64,000 nucleotides of DNA from Lacinutrix sp. WUR7. Its GTDB lineage: Bacteria; Bacteroidota; Bacteroidia; Flavobacteriales; Flavobacteriaceae. The stretch covers positions 407,001-471,000 of the forward strand of contig NZ_CP045067.1 in the NCBI RefSeq assembly GCF_016864015.1, read 5' to 3'. Under the pieces are notes generated by a model. It was not told where the DNA came from. It was given only the letters and a program-made list of their open reading frames with translations, and ran no database searches. The translations under genes and the position numbers were made by a program. Below are positions 31,501-39,741 of this stretch, in pieces (position 1 is the stretch's first letter; every line of letters begins with the position of its first letter).

Positions 31501-31675
31501 AGCTGTAAGTTTTAGTGTAATTGGAAGAAATTTATTTACAGTATTACCAAAAGAAAATAGAGGTTATGCTGATCCAGAATCTAACTTTACAACTGGTAAC
31601 GCTCAAGGTATTAGTAGTACAGGTCAATATCCTGTTACACAATCTATAGGTATGAGTTTAAACGTAACTTTTTAA
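28565..31675 (+). CDS. SusC/RagA-family TonB-dependent receptor
   Basis: 1036 residues. A signal peptide ending FTFAQG is followed by a carboxypeptidase-regulatory-like domain (about 25-105; ISGTVSDENGLPLPTATIIIQG), the SusC signature LDEVVVTAMGIKR, a TonB plug (about 115-235; NPDIIQGLSGKVSGLQI, IVLRGVRSI, VIDGVIS) and a barrel ending in Phe. Together with the SusD-like lipoprotein encoded 13 bp downstream it forms an outer-membrane pump that imports oligomeric nutrients using TonB energy. No glycoside hydrolase is nearby, so the substrate may be peptide or another polymer rather than a glycan. A GATTTTTG box (28529-28536) with ATTG about 20 bp upstream is a possible promoter. Confidence 0.95.
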   Translation: MKTKFSGILTLLLAFVVQFTFAQGKTISGTVSDENGLPLPTATIIIQGTTTGTSTDFDGNYSIAASQGDVLIFSYVGYANQNQTVGASNKIDVSLQPDNTLDEVVVTAMGIKRKRDEITTANQVVKSEQLTQANNPDIIQGLSGKVSGLQINTTSVGVNSDTRIVLRGVRSITGNNQALVVIDGVISTANFLKSINPNSIESVNVIKGANGAALYGSDGSNGVIIVTTRKGSDSASKFTVDFKSSADFESISYTPDRQTRYGQGWSDPDQGFTNFTYENGGWGPEFDGSPATIGLPQADGTYVVAPYSSLGADNIEGFFKTGLTLQNQVSLSAGDADGYINISAQKQQTDFIIEGDELSKSTFNFKGGRTLGKWGVSGNATYSSAKTKEASSDLYGELLQTATNIPIEQFENSGNEGHWNGYYFNPYWMRDNNREDSRVERINLLTDLTYAFNDNISAVLRPNVRITNSNSLSHEAFYEDPASVVAITGNTNRNQQSSFRRQKSTWRDYYTDFLVNFDYELSEDFTLKANLGLNNQYNYYDYSTIGGSNLTIPGLYTSSNLSSGFDDTITYDNHTFKRKYGAFANLDIGFKDYLFLNATARNDWTSVLSEENNSFFYPSVGLSFIPTKAISGLKSDVLSYLKVSASFVKVGNDGGIEPYEINPTFTQAGGFPYGTINSFVVNPETVDPNIKPEFTESVEFGLNAEFFKRRITLDASVFSTTTTDLITAIAPSLTSGLSGSTINIGQMDSKGFEIDLGVKVLKSDDWNWDVNMSYSTNESTVVKVSDQADEVFVGGYTDARLAGIYAVEGEQFPTIKGAAYIRDDQGRVIINAATGTPEVSVEPQILGHSNPDYILGLNTKLRYKNLTLSGTFDYRTGHQFYSQTKYDMTWPGHIVETGDNRGAFLFPNSSIEDPSNPGQYIANTSVTSANTPAELTQFYSTYVASVGENNVLDATAFKVRELSLRYDLGQKMLDKTPISAVSFSVIGRNLFTVLPKENRGYADPESNFTTGNAQGISSTGQYPVTQSIGMSLNVTF

Positions 31676-31688
31676 AAATAAAAAGAAA

Positions 31689-33182
31689 ATGAAAAAAATA
31701 ACAAAATATTTAGCTCTTATAGCTATCATAATCTCGGTTTCTTCTTGTGAAGAATATCTAGACATAAATGAAGATCCTATTAACCCTACTGCAGATTCTA
31801 CGCCACCAGACTTATTATTAGCTGGTGCGTTAGCGGAGTCTTATGCTGCTTCTCTTCCTAGAGGAGGAAATCAATTAGGGAATTTATACATGCAAAGTTG
31901 GGCTGGTGATGCTACAAACTTTACTGGAGCATTTCAAAATGAGTACGCTCTTGATTTAAATGCATCATTTTATTCTAGTATTTGGGATGGTTTATATTTA
32001 AGAACTGCAACATTCCAAACTATGATTGATAATAATGACCCTGCTTATACTAATTATAATGCGATTTCTAGAATAATGAAATCATATTATATGCAATATA
32101 TTGTAGATTTATATGGTGATGCGCCTTACAGTCAAGCTCATAAATTAGGTAGTATTCTTACTCCTACTTATGATGTTGATTCAGAAATTTATGGTGAATT
32201 ATTAAGTTCAGTAAATACTGCTATTGATTTAATTAACAACCCATCTTTAGATGCGATTACGCCTAGTACTGAGGATATCGTATATCAAGGTAACATGCAA
32301 ATGTGGTTAAAATTCGCTAATACTTTAAAGTTAAAGTTATTAGTTAGACAAAAAGGAAGTGGAATATACAATAGTCAATTTGCTTCTTTAAATGGTGCTA
32401 GTTTTATTGGTATGGGTGAAGATGTAACTATCAACCCAGGTTACCAAGATGCAGAAAACAAACAAAACCCACATTACAATTTATTTTATGCAGTTGGTGG
32501 TACAGCTAATCAAAGTAGAACTTTAGTTGTTGGTTCTGATTATGCATTGAAATTTTTAACAGGTGGTGTTACTGAAAATGCAATTAGTACTTCAGTTTAT
32601 GACAATAGAGTTACTAGATTATATGAGCCAGTAGATGGAGATTTTGTTGGAATACAACAAGGTGCAAACAGCATTCCTGGAAATTTAAAACCAGCTAAAA
32701 TTGGTCCTGGAATTGTAATTAGCTCATCTCAAGATGGTTATTTAATGACTGCAGCTGAAGCTTTATTATTACAAGCTGAAGCAAGAAATAATGGAGATTT
32801 AACTTCAGGTCCTGCAGCAGATGTTTTATTTAGAGATGCTATTAGATCATCATTTAGTTTATTAGGTGCAACTGACGTTGAAAATTATATCAATTTAAGT
32901 GAAAACACTAATCGCATTGGATGGACTGGTACTGCTAATAAAATAGAAGCTATTCAAACTCAAAAGTGGATTGCTTTAAATGGAATTAATGGATTAGAAT
33001 CTTGGATTGAATATACAAGAACAGGATATCCTGCAGTTCCTTTAGCTATTACTGCTGGTAGAGCAGCTAGACCAAACAGATTATTATACCCATCTTCTGA
33101 ATACGCTGGTAACTCAGCAAATGTTCCAGAACAAACAGAAGATAGCGCATTCAATACTAAAATATTCTGGGACGTTAACTAA
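31689..33182 (+). CDS. SusD/RagB-family outer-membrane lipoprotein
   Basis: 497 residues. A lipoprotein signal ends in SVSSC (Cys20), followed by EEYLDINEDP as in many SusD-like proteins. The rest is the helical SusD/RagB fold (SusD-like_2 type), with conserved features such as YVQYI-like YMQYIVDLYGDAPYSQA and the C-terminal WIALNGINGLESWIEYTRTGYP. It caps the SusC barrel at the cell surface and captures substrate. It is 13 bp after susC and 13 bp before the next lipoprotein, clearly an operon. Confidence 0.95.
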   Translation: MKKITKYLALIAIIISVSSCEEYLDINEDPINPTADSTPPDLLLAGALAESYAASLPRGGNQLGNLYMQSWAGDATNFTGAFQNEYALDLNASFYSSIWDGLYLRTATFQTMIDNNDPAYTNYNAISRIMKSYYMQYIVDLYGDAPYSQAHKLGSILTPTYDVDSEIYGELLSSVNTAIDLINNPSLDAITPSTEDIVYQGNMQMWLKFANTLKLKLLVRQKGSGIYNSQFASLNGASFIGMGEDVTINPGYQDAENKQNPHYNLFYAVGGTANQSRTLVVGSDYALKFLTGGVTENAISTSVYDNRVTRLYEPVDGDFVGIQQGANSIPGNLKPAKIGPGIVISSSQDGYLMTAAEALLLQAEARNNGDLTSGPAADVLFRDAIRSSFSLLGATDVENYINLSENTNRIGWTGTANKIEAIQTQKWIALNGINGLESWIEYTRTGYPAVPLAITAGRAARPNRLLYPSSEYAGNSANVPEQTEDSAFNTKIFWDVN

Positions 33183-33195
33183 AAAAAAAGAAAAG

Positions 33196-34050
33196 ATGAA
33201 AAATTTTAAATTATTTATAGTAACTCTTGTCCTATCGGGAATCGCAAGTTCTTGTTTAGTTGATGATGAAGCACAGACTATAACAGGTAACACACCTTAC
33301 ATAGTAGGTTTTGATACAGCTTCTTCAACTAATAGTTATTTCCAAGATGAAGGTGTAGTTTACAAAGAATACCCTGTATCTTTAAAAGGAAGTCCTACAG
33401 GTGATAATTATGATAAAGATATAGTTATTAACTATTCTATTGATCCATCTTCTACTGCTGTAGAAGGTCAAGAATTTGATTTTGTAGATACTAGTGGAGG
33501 TTTAACAATTCCTGCTGGTTCTGATTATGCTTTATTTCCTTTAGATATTAATACAGGAAATTTTGACACGGAAACTCCAACAGAGCTTATCATAAACATA
33601 ACTACAACTACTACAAACACTATTGTTTCACAACAATATAGTAGTTTAACTGTTAAGTTTGTAGGTTGTTTAGCAACTGTAGAAGCAAACACATACAATG
33701 TTAATGTGACTTTTACAAATTATGACGGAGTAGTATCACAGTATACCCTTCCTGGTCAAACTTTAGAATTAACTTCAACTCCAAATGTATATATAACTGA
33801 TACAACGCCTCCTTTTGGCCCTGGTGAATTAGCTCCTGGTTATGATGGTTATTTGTTCGAAGTTATTTGTGGAGAAGTATTTGTAGCTTCACAAGCTTTA
33901 GGAGGGTACTATGGTAATACAGTAGAAGGGAATTTAGGTTCTAATCTACCTGCAGGAACTGTAGATAGTATTACTGGAGATATCCACATTGAATATAACG
34001 TTTGTTATGATCAATGTTACATATTAGTACTAGATTATATTAAACAATAA
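33196..34050 (+). CDS. Surface lipoprotein of the SusCD operon (first)
   Basis: 284 residues from the ATG at 33196; an in-frame extension back to 33121 overlaps susD and is rejected. The signal ends GIASSC (Cys20), followed by LVDDE. Residues about 60-160 look like a beta-sandwich with Calx-beta-like character (YSIDPSSTAVEGQEFDF). The C-terminal half is unrecognised. Encoded directly after SusD, it probably helps binding of the imported substrate at the surface. Confidence 0.85.
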   Translation: MKNFKLFIVTLVLSGIASSCLVDDEAQTITGNTPYIVGFDTASSTNSYFQDEGVVYKEYPVSLKGSPTGDNYDKDIVINYSIDPSSTAVEGQEFDFVDTSGGLTIPAGSDYALFPLDINTGNFDTETPTELIINITTTTTNTIVSQQYSSLTVKFVGCLATVEANTYNVNVTFTNYDGVVSQYTLPGQTLELTSTPNVYITDTTPPFGPGELAPGYDGYLFEVICGEVFVASQALGGYYGNTVEGNLGSNLPAGTVDSITGDIHIEYNVCYDQCYILVLDYIKQ

Positions 34051-34073
34051 CATATAATAAAACTTAATTAAAA

Positions 34074-34943
34074 ATGGAAAAAAATATAAAATTTATTTCG
34101 AAAATAATACTAGGTTTTAGTTTAGTGTTATTTGCTTCATGTGATGTGATTGATGATGATATTGCAGCTGTTACAGCTAAACCAATTGTTTCATTACAAT
34201 CTGCATCTACTTTAGAATTAACTGAAATAGGAGCTAGAACGTCTATAACATTAAATGTAAGTCAAGCTATTGCAGAACCTATCTATCTTGCACTTAGAAC
34301 TAAGTCTGGTGCTTTAGATATGGACGATTATTCTATTCATGATGATGTTACCGACTTTAGTTTTGTTGGTAGTAACTATACAGGAATGGAAGCATCTGAT
34401 GGATTACATTTAGGAGGACCTGTTTCTTATGCTATTATTATTCCACCTTACTCAACAGAATATACTTTTGAAATAGAGGCAACTAACGATTTAATCTTTG
34501 AAACAGCTACAGAAAATGGTGTTTTAGAAATTGTTGCTGCAGCTAGTAGAACAGCTATACCAGTTGATGGAGCTTTAAATTTAAATGTATCAGTTGAAGA
34601 TTTTATTTACTGTACATGGCTTTTAGAAACATCTGACACTTATGGTGATGGTTGGAACGGTGGTTATGTTGAAGTTATTTCTGATGGAATTACTACTCAA
34701 TATGCTGCATCAGATGTAGGTCCTGGAGTAATTGACGCTTTTAACATCAATATTGGTGATGGTTCTGATTACACTATAACTTATGTGTCTGGAGGAGGAA
34801 CTGGAGCTGGTCCAGGATGGGAAAGTGAAAACTACTTCAAATTAACTGCTCCTGATGGAACAGTATGGGAAGAAGGTACTATGGATTATTCAGGTATTCC
34901 AACAGCTGGTGTTATCACTACTGGGACTAATGTTTGTCCATAA
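34074..34943 (+). CDS. Surface lipoprotein of the SusCD operon (second)
   Basis: 289 residues with lipobox LFASC (Cys23) followed by the acidic run DVIDDD, which fits the flavobacterial surface-export signal. An N-terminal Ig-like/Calx-beta-like half is followed by a domain with WLLETSDTYGDGWNGG, a motif seen repeatedly in secreted Flavobacteriaceae proteins. It lies 23 bp after the previous gene and is the last gene before a terminator. Probably a substrate-binding accessory of the SusCD pump; the substrate is unknown. Confidence 0.85.
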   Translation: MEKNIKFISKIILGFSLVLFASCDVIDDDIAAVTAKPIVSLQSASTLELTEIGARTSITLNVSQAIAEPIYLALRTKSGALDMDDYSIHDDVTDFSFVGSNYTGMEASDGLHLGGPVSYAIIIPPYSTEYTFEIEATNDLIFETATENGVLEIVAAASRTAIPVDGALNLNVSVEDFIYCTWLLETSDTYGDGWNGGYVEVISDGITTQYAASDVGPGVIDAFNINIGDGSDYTITYVSGGGTGAGPGWESENYFKLTAPDGTVWEEGTMDYSGIPTAGVITTGTNVCP

Positions 34944-34973
34944 TTAAAACTTAATCTTACGATTAACATATCT

Positions 34974-35008
34974 AAATGCCACCTAATTTATAGGTGGCAT
35001 TTTTTTTT
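34974..35008 (+). terminator. Terminator of the SusCD operon
   Basis: A 12-bp stem with core TGCCACCTA / TAGGTGGCA, 5-nt loop and nine T, about 30 bp after the last lipoprotein gene. It is a strong intrinsic terminator. Confidence 0.92.
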
Positions 35009-35023
35009 TAAAATTAAAATGCA

Positions 35024-36652
35024 ATGAAAAAAAAATTATTTTTAGTACTTTTAGTTTTTAATAGTATAGTTACTTTTAGTCAAAATACTATTGGTACTCT
35101 AACTAATGAGCCAGGATCTTATAATGGCTATACACTTTTTAGTCCTAATAATTCTACCAAGTCATATCTTATCAATAATTGTGGCGAAATAGTACATCAT
35201 TGGACAAGTACTTTTACACCTGGCTCATCCGTATATCTTTTAGAAAACGGAAATTTACTACGAACAGGACAAATTGATAATCCAAATATTACTTTTGGTG
35301 GTGTTGGAGGTAAAATAGAGTTATTTGACTGGGACAATAACCTTTTATGGGATTATAGTTACTCATCTAATCTAGTAAGTCAACATCACGATATTTACCC
35401 ATTACCAAACGGAAACGTTTTAATGTTAGCCGTTTCAACCATGACACAAGCGCAAGCAATAGCAGCAGGAAGAGATCCTTCCTTAATATTAGATGGTAAA
35501 ATATTTAATGAACAAATTATAGAATTAGAACCTATTCTTGGTACCAATACAGCAAATATTGTTTGGGAATGGAATATAAAAGATCACATAATTCAAGATT
35601 TTGATAATACAAAAGCTAATTTTGGTGTAATTAATGACCATCCAGAACTTTTAGATTTTAATTTTCTAAATAATGAAATTGGTCATGCAAATTGGCTTCA
35701 CTTGAACTCTTTACAATACAACGAAAACTTAGATCAAATTATTTTAAGCTCACGCCTTTTAAGTGAGTTGTACATTATTGATCATTCTACAACCACCACT
35801 CAAGCTGCATCTAGTTCTGGTGGAAATTATGGAAAAGGTGGGGATTTTCTTTTTCGTTGGGGAAACCCTAAATCCTATGATAATGGTAATGAAACAGACC
35901 AAAGGCTATTTAGTCAACACCACCCACATTGGATTCCAGATGGACTCAATGATGCTGGTAAAATTATGGTATTTAATAATGGTAATTCCTTAAGATATTC
36001 ATCGGTTGATATTTTCACTCCTACGGTTAGCTCCCCTGGTGTTTATGAATATGATGCGGTTAATGGTTATGGACCATCAGCATATGATTGGACTTATGTA
36101 GATCCTGTTGATCCTCAAAATTTCTTCTCATCTATCCTTTCAAACGGACAACGTCTTCCAAATGGAAATACTCTTATTTGCGATGGTGATTCCGGTTATT
36201 TTTTTGAAATAGACCAATCTAAAAATATAGTTTGGGAATATAGAAATCCAGATACTAATAATGGTATACTATCACAAGGAGATACACCTTCCGCAAATTT
36301 TACATTTAGAGCAAAAAAATTCGCTTTAGATTACCCTGCTTTTATTGGAAGAGATTTAACACCTGGCAACCCTATTGAATTAAACCCCGATTTAAGTGGT
36401 TGTTCTATATTAAGTATTTCTGAAATCACTTTTGAAGAAATACATATATATCCAAACCCAACTAATGGTATACTGAATATTAAAACAACAAAGACAATTG
36501 AAAAAATAGATTTATTTAATATGTTAGGGAAGTTAGTGCTTTCCAAAGAAAATGTAAAAGAAATAGATTTATCCAATCTAGTTACTGGTATCTATATTGC
36601 GAAAATTTATGGTGAACATAACATAATTAGTAAAAAAATCATAAAGCAATAA
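35024..36652 (+). CDS. T9SS-secreted aryl-sulfate sulfotransferase-like protein
   Basis: 542 residues. A signal peptide ends VTFSQ. Residues about 25-450 resemble the beta-propeller arylsulfotransferase (ASST) family, with repeated NGNLL/NGNVL blades (LLENGNLLRTG, PLPNGNVLMLA, RLPNGNTLICDGDSG), paired-His segments (VSQHHDIYPLPNG, FSQHHPHWIPDG) and WEYRNPDTNNG. The C-terminal 75 residues are a type A T9SS sorting domain (IYPNPTNGILNIK .. GIYIAKI .. KKIIKQ), so it is exported to the surface or medium. ASST enzymes move sulfate between phenolic compounds; activity here is inferred from fold only. A terminator separates it from the SusCD operon. Confidence 0.85.
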   Translation: MKKKLFLVLLVFNSIVTFSQNTIGTLTNEPGSYNGYTLFSPNNSTKSYLINNCGEIVHHWTSTFTPGSSVYLLENGNLLRTGQIDNPNITFGGVGGKIELFDWDNNLLWDYSYSSNLVSQHHDIYPLPNGNVLMLAVSTMTQAQAIAAGRDPSLILDGKIFNEQIIELEPILGTNTANIVWEWNIKDHIIQDFDNTKANFGVINDHPELLDFNFLNNEIGHANWLHLNSLQYNENLDQIILSSRLLSELYIIDHSTTTTQAASSSGGNYGKGGDFLFRWGNPKSYDNGNETDQRLFSQHHPHWIPDGLNDAGKIMVFNNGNSLRYSSVDIFTPTVSSPGVYEYDAVNGYGPSAYDWTYVDPVDPQNFFSSILSNGQRLPNGNTLICDGDSGYFFEIDQSKNIVWEYRNPDTNNGILSQGDTPSANFTFRAKKFALDYPAFIGRDLTPGNPIELNPDLSGCSILSISEITFEEIHIYPNPTNGILNIKTTKTIEKIDLFNMLGKLVLSKENVKEIDLSNLVTGIYIAKIYGEHNIISKKIIKQ

Positions 36653-36668
36653 TTTGTTTATTATTTCT

Positions 36669-36698
36669 AAAACCATCCTTATTAAGGATGGTTTTTTT
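36669..36698 (+). terminator. Terminator of the ASST-like gene
   Basis: A 12-bp stem (AAAACCATCCTT / AAGGATGGTTTT), 3-nt loop and seven T, starting 17 bp after the stop. Confidence 0.9.
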
Positions 36699-36699
36699 A

Positions 36700-36707
36700 T
36701 ACCTTTG
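36700..36707 (+). promoter_or_regulatory. -7 box of rlmB, nearly leaderless
   Basis: TACCTTTG followed by CA, ending 5 bp before the rlmB ATG at 36713. A start of transcription at or next to the ATG would give an mRNA with almost no leader. No clear -33 box; that region is occupied by the preceding terminator. Confidence 0.5.
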
Positions 36708-36712
36708 CATTA

Positions 36713-37447
36713 ATGGAAAACAGTACACAAATATTTGGTATCAGAGCAGTTATCGAAGCAATAAATGCTAAAAAGGCTATTGATAAAGTTTTTATTCAAA
36801 AAGGGCTTCAAGGAGAATTATCTCATGAACTAGAAGCGCTATTAAGGAAAGAAGGAATTAATAACTCCTATGTTCCCGTAGAAAAACTAAATAGACTCAC
36901 AAAAAACAACCATCAAGGTGTTGTTGCGCAAATTTCTCCTATTGCATTTTATGACCTAGAAGATCTTGTACTAAATGTTATAGAATCTGGTAAAACGCCA
37001 CTATTTTTACTCTTAGACCAATTAAGTGATGTACGAAATTTTGGTGCTATTATTAGAACTGCAGAATGTACAGGAGTAGATGGTATAATCATTCAGAAAA
37101 GTGGAAGTGCTCCCGTTAATGGAGATACTATAAAAACAAGTGCTGGAGCCGTTTTTAAAATTCCTATTTGTAAAGTAGATCATATCAAAGATGCCATGTT
37201 TCTTTTACAAGTTTCCGGTATAAAAGTAATTGCTGCTACAGAAAAAACAGAGAATACACTTTATGATGTTTCCTTTAAAGAGCCTTGTGCTATAATAATG
37301 GGAAGTGAAGGTCGAGGAATAAATCCTTCGGTTTTAAAACTTGTAGATGCTAAAGCAAAATTGCCATTACTAGGTGAAATAGAATCTTTAAATGTTTCTG
37401 TTGCCTGCGGTGCTTTTTTATACGAAGCGATTAGACAACGAAGATAA
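36713..37447 (+). CDS. rlmB: 23S rRNA (guanosine-2'-O-)-methyltransferase RlmB
   Basis: 244-residue SpoU/TrmH-family methyltransferase. The N-terminal substrate-binding domain (about 1-80; IFGIRAVIEAINA) precedes the knotted SPOUT domain with motif 1 LDQLSDVRNFGAIIRTAE, motif 2 IIMGSEGRGI and motif 3 LPLLGEIESLNVSVACGAFLYE. It is expected to 2'-O-methylate a 23S rRNA guanosine (G2251 in E. coli numbering); TrmH-like tRNA specificity is the main alternative. It is monocistronic after a terminator. Confidence 0.92.
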   Translation: MENSTQIFGIRAVIEAINAKKAIDKVFIQKGLQGELSHELEALLRKEGINNSYVPVEKLNRLTKNNHQGVVAQISPIAFYDLEDLVLNVIESGKTPLFLLLDQLSDVRNFGAIIRTAECTGVDGIIIQKSGSAPVNGDTIKTSAGAVFKIPICKVDHIKDAMFLLQVSGIKVIAATEKTENTLYDVSFKEPCAIIMGSEGRGINPSVLKLVDAKAKLPLLGEIESLNVSVACGAFLYEAIRQRR

Positions 37448-37557
37448 GTTTACAGTCTCAATAAGCAGTTTTGAATACCTGTAAAAGTGGAAATCTAAAA
37501 ACCATAATAATTCTTCTTTGAGTTAGTCTTAAGATTATGCAAACAAAATAGCATAGG

Positions 37558-38310
37558 CTAATCTTTATTTTCTTTAAAAGTATAGTGAATTGTAGGACCT
37601 CCCTCCTTTTGAGTTGTGGTTTCCATTTCTTGAAGTAATTCAGGTTCAGGTTCTACCAATTCTACAAAGTTTCCGTTTGCATCAAAATGTCTTAAAAATG
37701 GGTCATCTTCTTCATTGAAATCTTTATGTTCCCAAACATATTTTTTAGGTTTCGCAATTTCTCTTCTAAATAGAAATGCGAATAATAATCCCGTTAATAA
37801 ACCAGAAAAATGTCCTTCCCAAGAAATACCTTCTTCAATTGGCATCGTATACCAAACCATACTTCCATAGAGAAATATAACTAATAATGAAAGGGCTATT
37901 AGTCTAAAGTGTTTCGCCAAAATTCCTTTAAAAAAAGTAAAACTTACCAGCACGTAAATAAGTCCGCTAGCTCCTATATGGTAAGAGGGTCTACCAATAC
38001 ACCAAGTTAAAAACCCCGAAAGTAAGATTCCGTAGCACAACACTTTCCAAGCAATTTGCCTATAGAAATAAAATAAAGCCGTAGAAAGCACAAATAAGGG
38101 AATGCTATTAGAATACAAATGTTTTATTCCAGAATGTATAAACGGACTAAAAAATACACCTTGCAATCCCGAAAGCCTTTTAGGATAGATACCATGGCTA
38201 TTTAAATTTACATGGAAACGTATTTCAAACCAAAAAACAATCCAAAGTACTAACACAAATGCTATTGGATACCCTAAAACTCCTGTTGTAAATTTAAACT
38301 GTTCTTGCAT
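37558..38310 (-). CDS. Rhomboid-family intramembrane serine protease
   Basis: 250 residues. Six or so membrane helices lie between about residues 10 and 185. The catalytic dyad is visible as HIGASGLIY (Ser115) and WEGHFSGLLTG (His167), and the oxyanion-hole helix as HLYSNS (Asn68). The C-terminal cytoplasmic tail (about 190-250) is acidic and not conserved. Rhomboids cleave membrane proteins within their transmembrane segments; the substrate is unknown. It stands alone between rlmB (convergent) and rarA (divergent). Confidence 0.92.
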   Translation of the reverse strand: MQEQFKFTTGVLGYPIAFVLVLWIVFWFEIRFHVNLNSHGIYPKRLSGLQGVFFSPFIHSGIKHLYSNSIPLFVLSTALFYFYRQIAWKVLCYGILLSGFLTWCIGRPSYHIGASGLIYVLVSFTFFKGILAKHFRLIALSLLVIFLYGSMVWYTMPIEEGISWEGHFSGLLTGLLFAFLFRREIAKPKKYVWEHKDFNEEDDPFLRHFDANGNFVELVEPEPELLQEMETTTQKEGGPTIHYTFKENKD

Positions 38311-38408
38311 ATTTTAAAGATAGCAATTTACTGTCCAATATAATGTAGCGTGATAAATTGTCAGCACAAGATTTTCTATTAAATTTATAATAAAAAGTGA
38401 CGAAGAAG

Positions 38409-38428
38409 ATTCCTGCCTACGTAGGAAT
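38409..38428. repeat. Dispersed palindrome, copy 2 (before rarA)
   Basis: ATTCCTGC-CTAC-GTAGGAAT, an 8-bp stem with one G-T wobble, ending 16 bp before the rarA ATG. It falls inside an in-frame extension of rarA, which argues that the extension is not coding. Confidence 0.65.
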
Positions 38429-38444
38429 TTGTAATTTTACATTT

Positions 38445-39722
38445 ATGAATGAACCGCTAGCAGAACGTTTAAGACCAAAATCTTTAGAAGATTATATTAG
38501 CCAAACACACTTGATTGGTGAAAATGGCTCATTAACCAAACAGATTAAGCTAGGTTTAATTCCCTCGATGATTTTATGGGGACCACCAGGAATTGGAAAA
38601 ACAACCTTAGCCAATATTATTGCTAATGAATCTGGCAGACCTTTTTATACTTTAAGTGCTATAAATTCTGGTGTTAAAGATGTTCGAGAAGTCATTGAAA
38701 AAGCAAAAAAAAGCGGTGGTTTATTTACTACAAAAAACCCTATTTTATTTATTGACGAAATTCATAGATTTAGTAAATCGCAACAAGATTCTTTATTACA
38801 AGCCGTAGAAAAAGGATGGGTAACTTTAATTGGCGCTACTACAGAAAACCCAAGCTTTGAAGTTATTTCTGCGCTTTTGTCCCGTTGTCAAGTATATATT
38901 TTAAAAGCTTTTGATAAAAACGATTTAGAAGCACTTTTAAAGCGCGCAATAGAAAAAGACACGTACATATCTCAAAAAAACATAACCCTTAAAGAAACAG
39001 ATGCTTTATTGAAGCTATCTGGTGGTGACGCAAGAAAGTTATTAAATATTTTTGAGTTGTTAGTCAATGCAGAAGAAGGTGACAAAGTGGTTATTACTAA
39101 TGATAGTGTTTTAGAAAAAGTACAAAACAACACGGTACGTTATGATAAAACAGGAGAACAGCATTATGATATAATTTCTGCATTTATTAAATCTATTCGT
39201 GGCAGCGATCCTAATGGAGCGGTTTACTGGTTAGCTAGAATGATTGAAGGTGGTGAAGATGTGAAATTTATAGCTAGGCGTTTATTAATTGCGGCTAGTG
39301 AAGATATTGGTAATGCCAATCCAACAGCATTAGTTATTGCTAACAACACCTTTCAAGCAGTTTCTACTATTGGCTATCCAGAATCTCGAATTATATTAAG
39401 CCAATGTGCTACGTATTTAGCCTGTTCTCCAAAAAGTAATGCTGCATATCAAGCAATTGGTAAAGCGCAACAACTAGTGAGAGAAACTGGCGATTTGTCT
39501 GTGCCAATAGAAATAAGAAATGCACCAACCAAATTAATGCAAGAATTAGGGTATGGTGACAATTATAAATATGCACATAACTACGAAAATAATTTTGCAA
39601 AACAAGAATTCTTACCAGACGAAATTAAAAACACGAAATTATACGATCCTAGCAATAATGCTCGAGAAAATGCACATCGTGAGTTTTTAAAACAGCGATG
39701 GAAAGATAAATATGGTTATTAG
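38445..39722 (+). CDS. rarA: Replication-associated recombination protein A
   Basis: 425-residue AAA+ ATPase of the RarA/MgsA/WRNIP1 family. It acts at stalled replication forks, related to clamp loaders. Start set at the ATG at 38445 ([18 protein letters not shown]), because the family begins there and the upstream codons lie in a palindromic repeat. Walker A is GPPGIGKTT, Walker [13 protein letters not shown], sensor 1 [12 protein letters not shown]. The C-terminal tetramerisation domain includes [26 protein letters not shown]. It lies alone, divergent from the rhomboid gene and convergent with the next gene. Confidence 0.95.
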   Translation: MNEPLAERLRPKSLEDYISQTHLIGENGSLTKQIKLGLIPSMILWGPPGIGKTTLANIIANESGRPFYTLSAINSGVKDVREVIEKAKKSGGLFTTKNPILFIDEIHRFSKSQQDSLLQAVEKGWVTLIGATTENPSFEVISALLSRCQVYILKAFDKNDLEALLKRAIEKDTYISQKNITLKETDALLKLSGGDARKLLNIFELLVNAEEGDKVVITNDSVLEKVQNNTVRYDKTGEQHYDIISAFIKSIRGSDPNGAVYWLARMIEGGEDVKFIARRLLIAASEDIGNANPTALVIANNTFQAVSTIGYPESRIILSQCATYLACSPKSNAAYQAIGKAQQLVRETGDLSVPIEIRNAPTKLMQELGYGDNYKYAHNYENNFAKQEFLPDEIKNTKLYDPSNNARENAHREFLKQRWKDKYGY

Positions 39723-39741
39723 TTATTCGCTGTAGCGGAAA

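Noticed and set aside
33121-33195. N-terminal extension of the lipoprotein gene after susD
   Set aside because: It overlaps the susD end and would mask the lipoprotein signal that begins at 33196.
37448-37557. tRNA or small RNA in the rlmB-rhomboid gap
   Set aside because: No cloverleaf, no terminator and no promoter box were found.
38397-38444. N-terminal extension of rarA (GTG start)
   Set aside because: It encodes the translated palindromic repeat; the family begins at the ATG at 38445.
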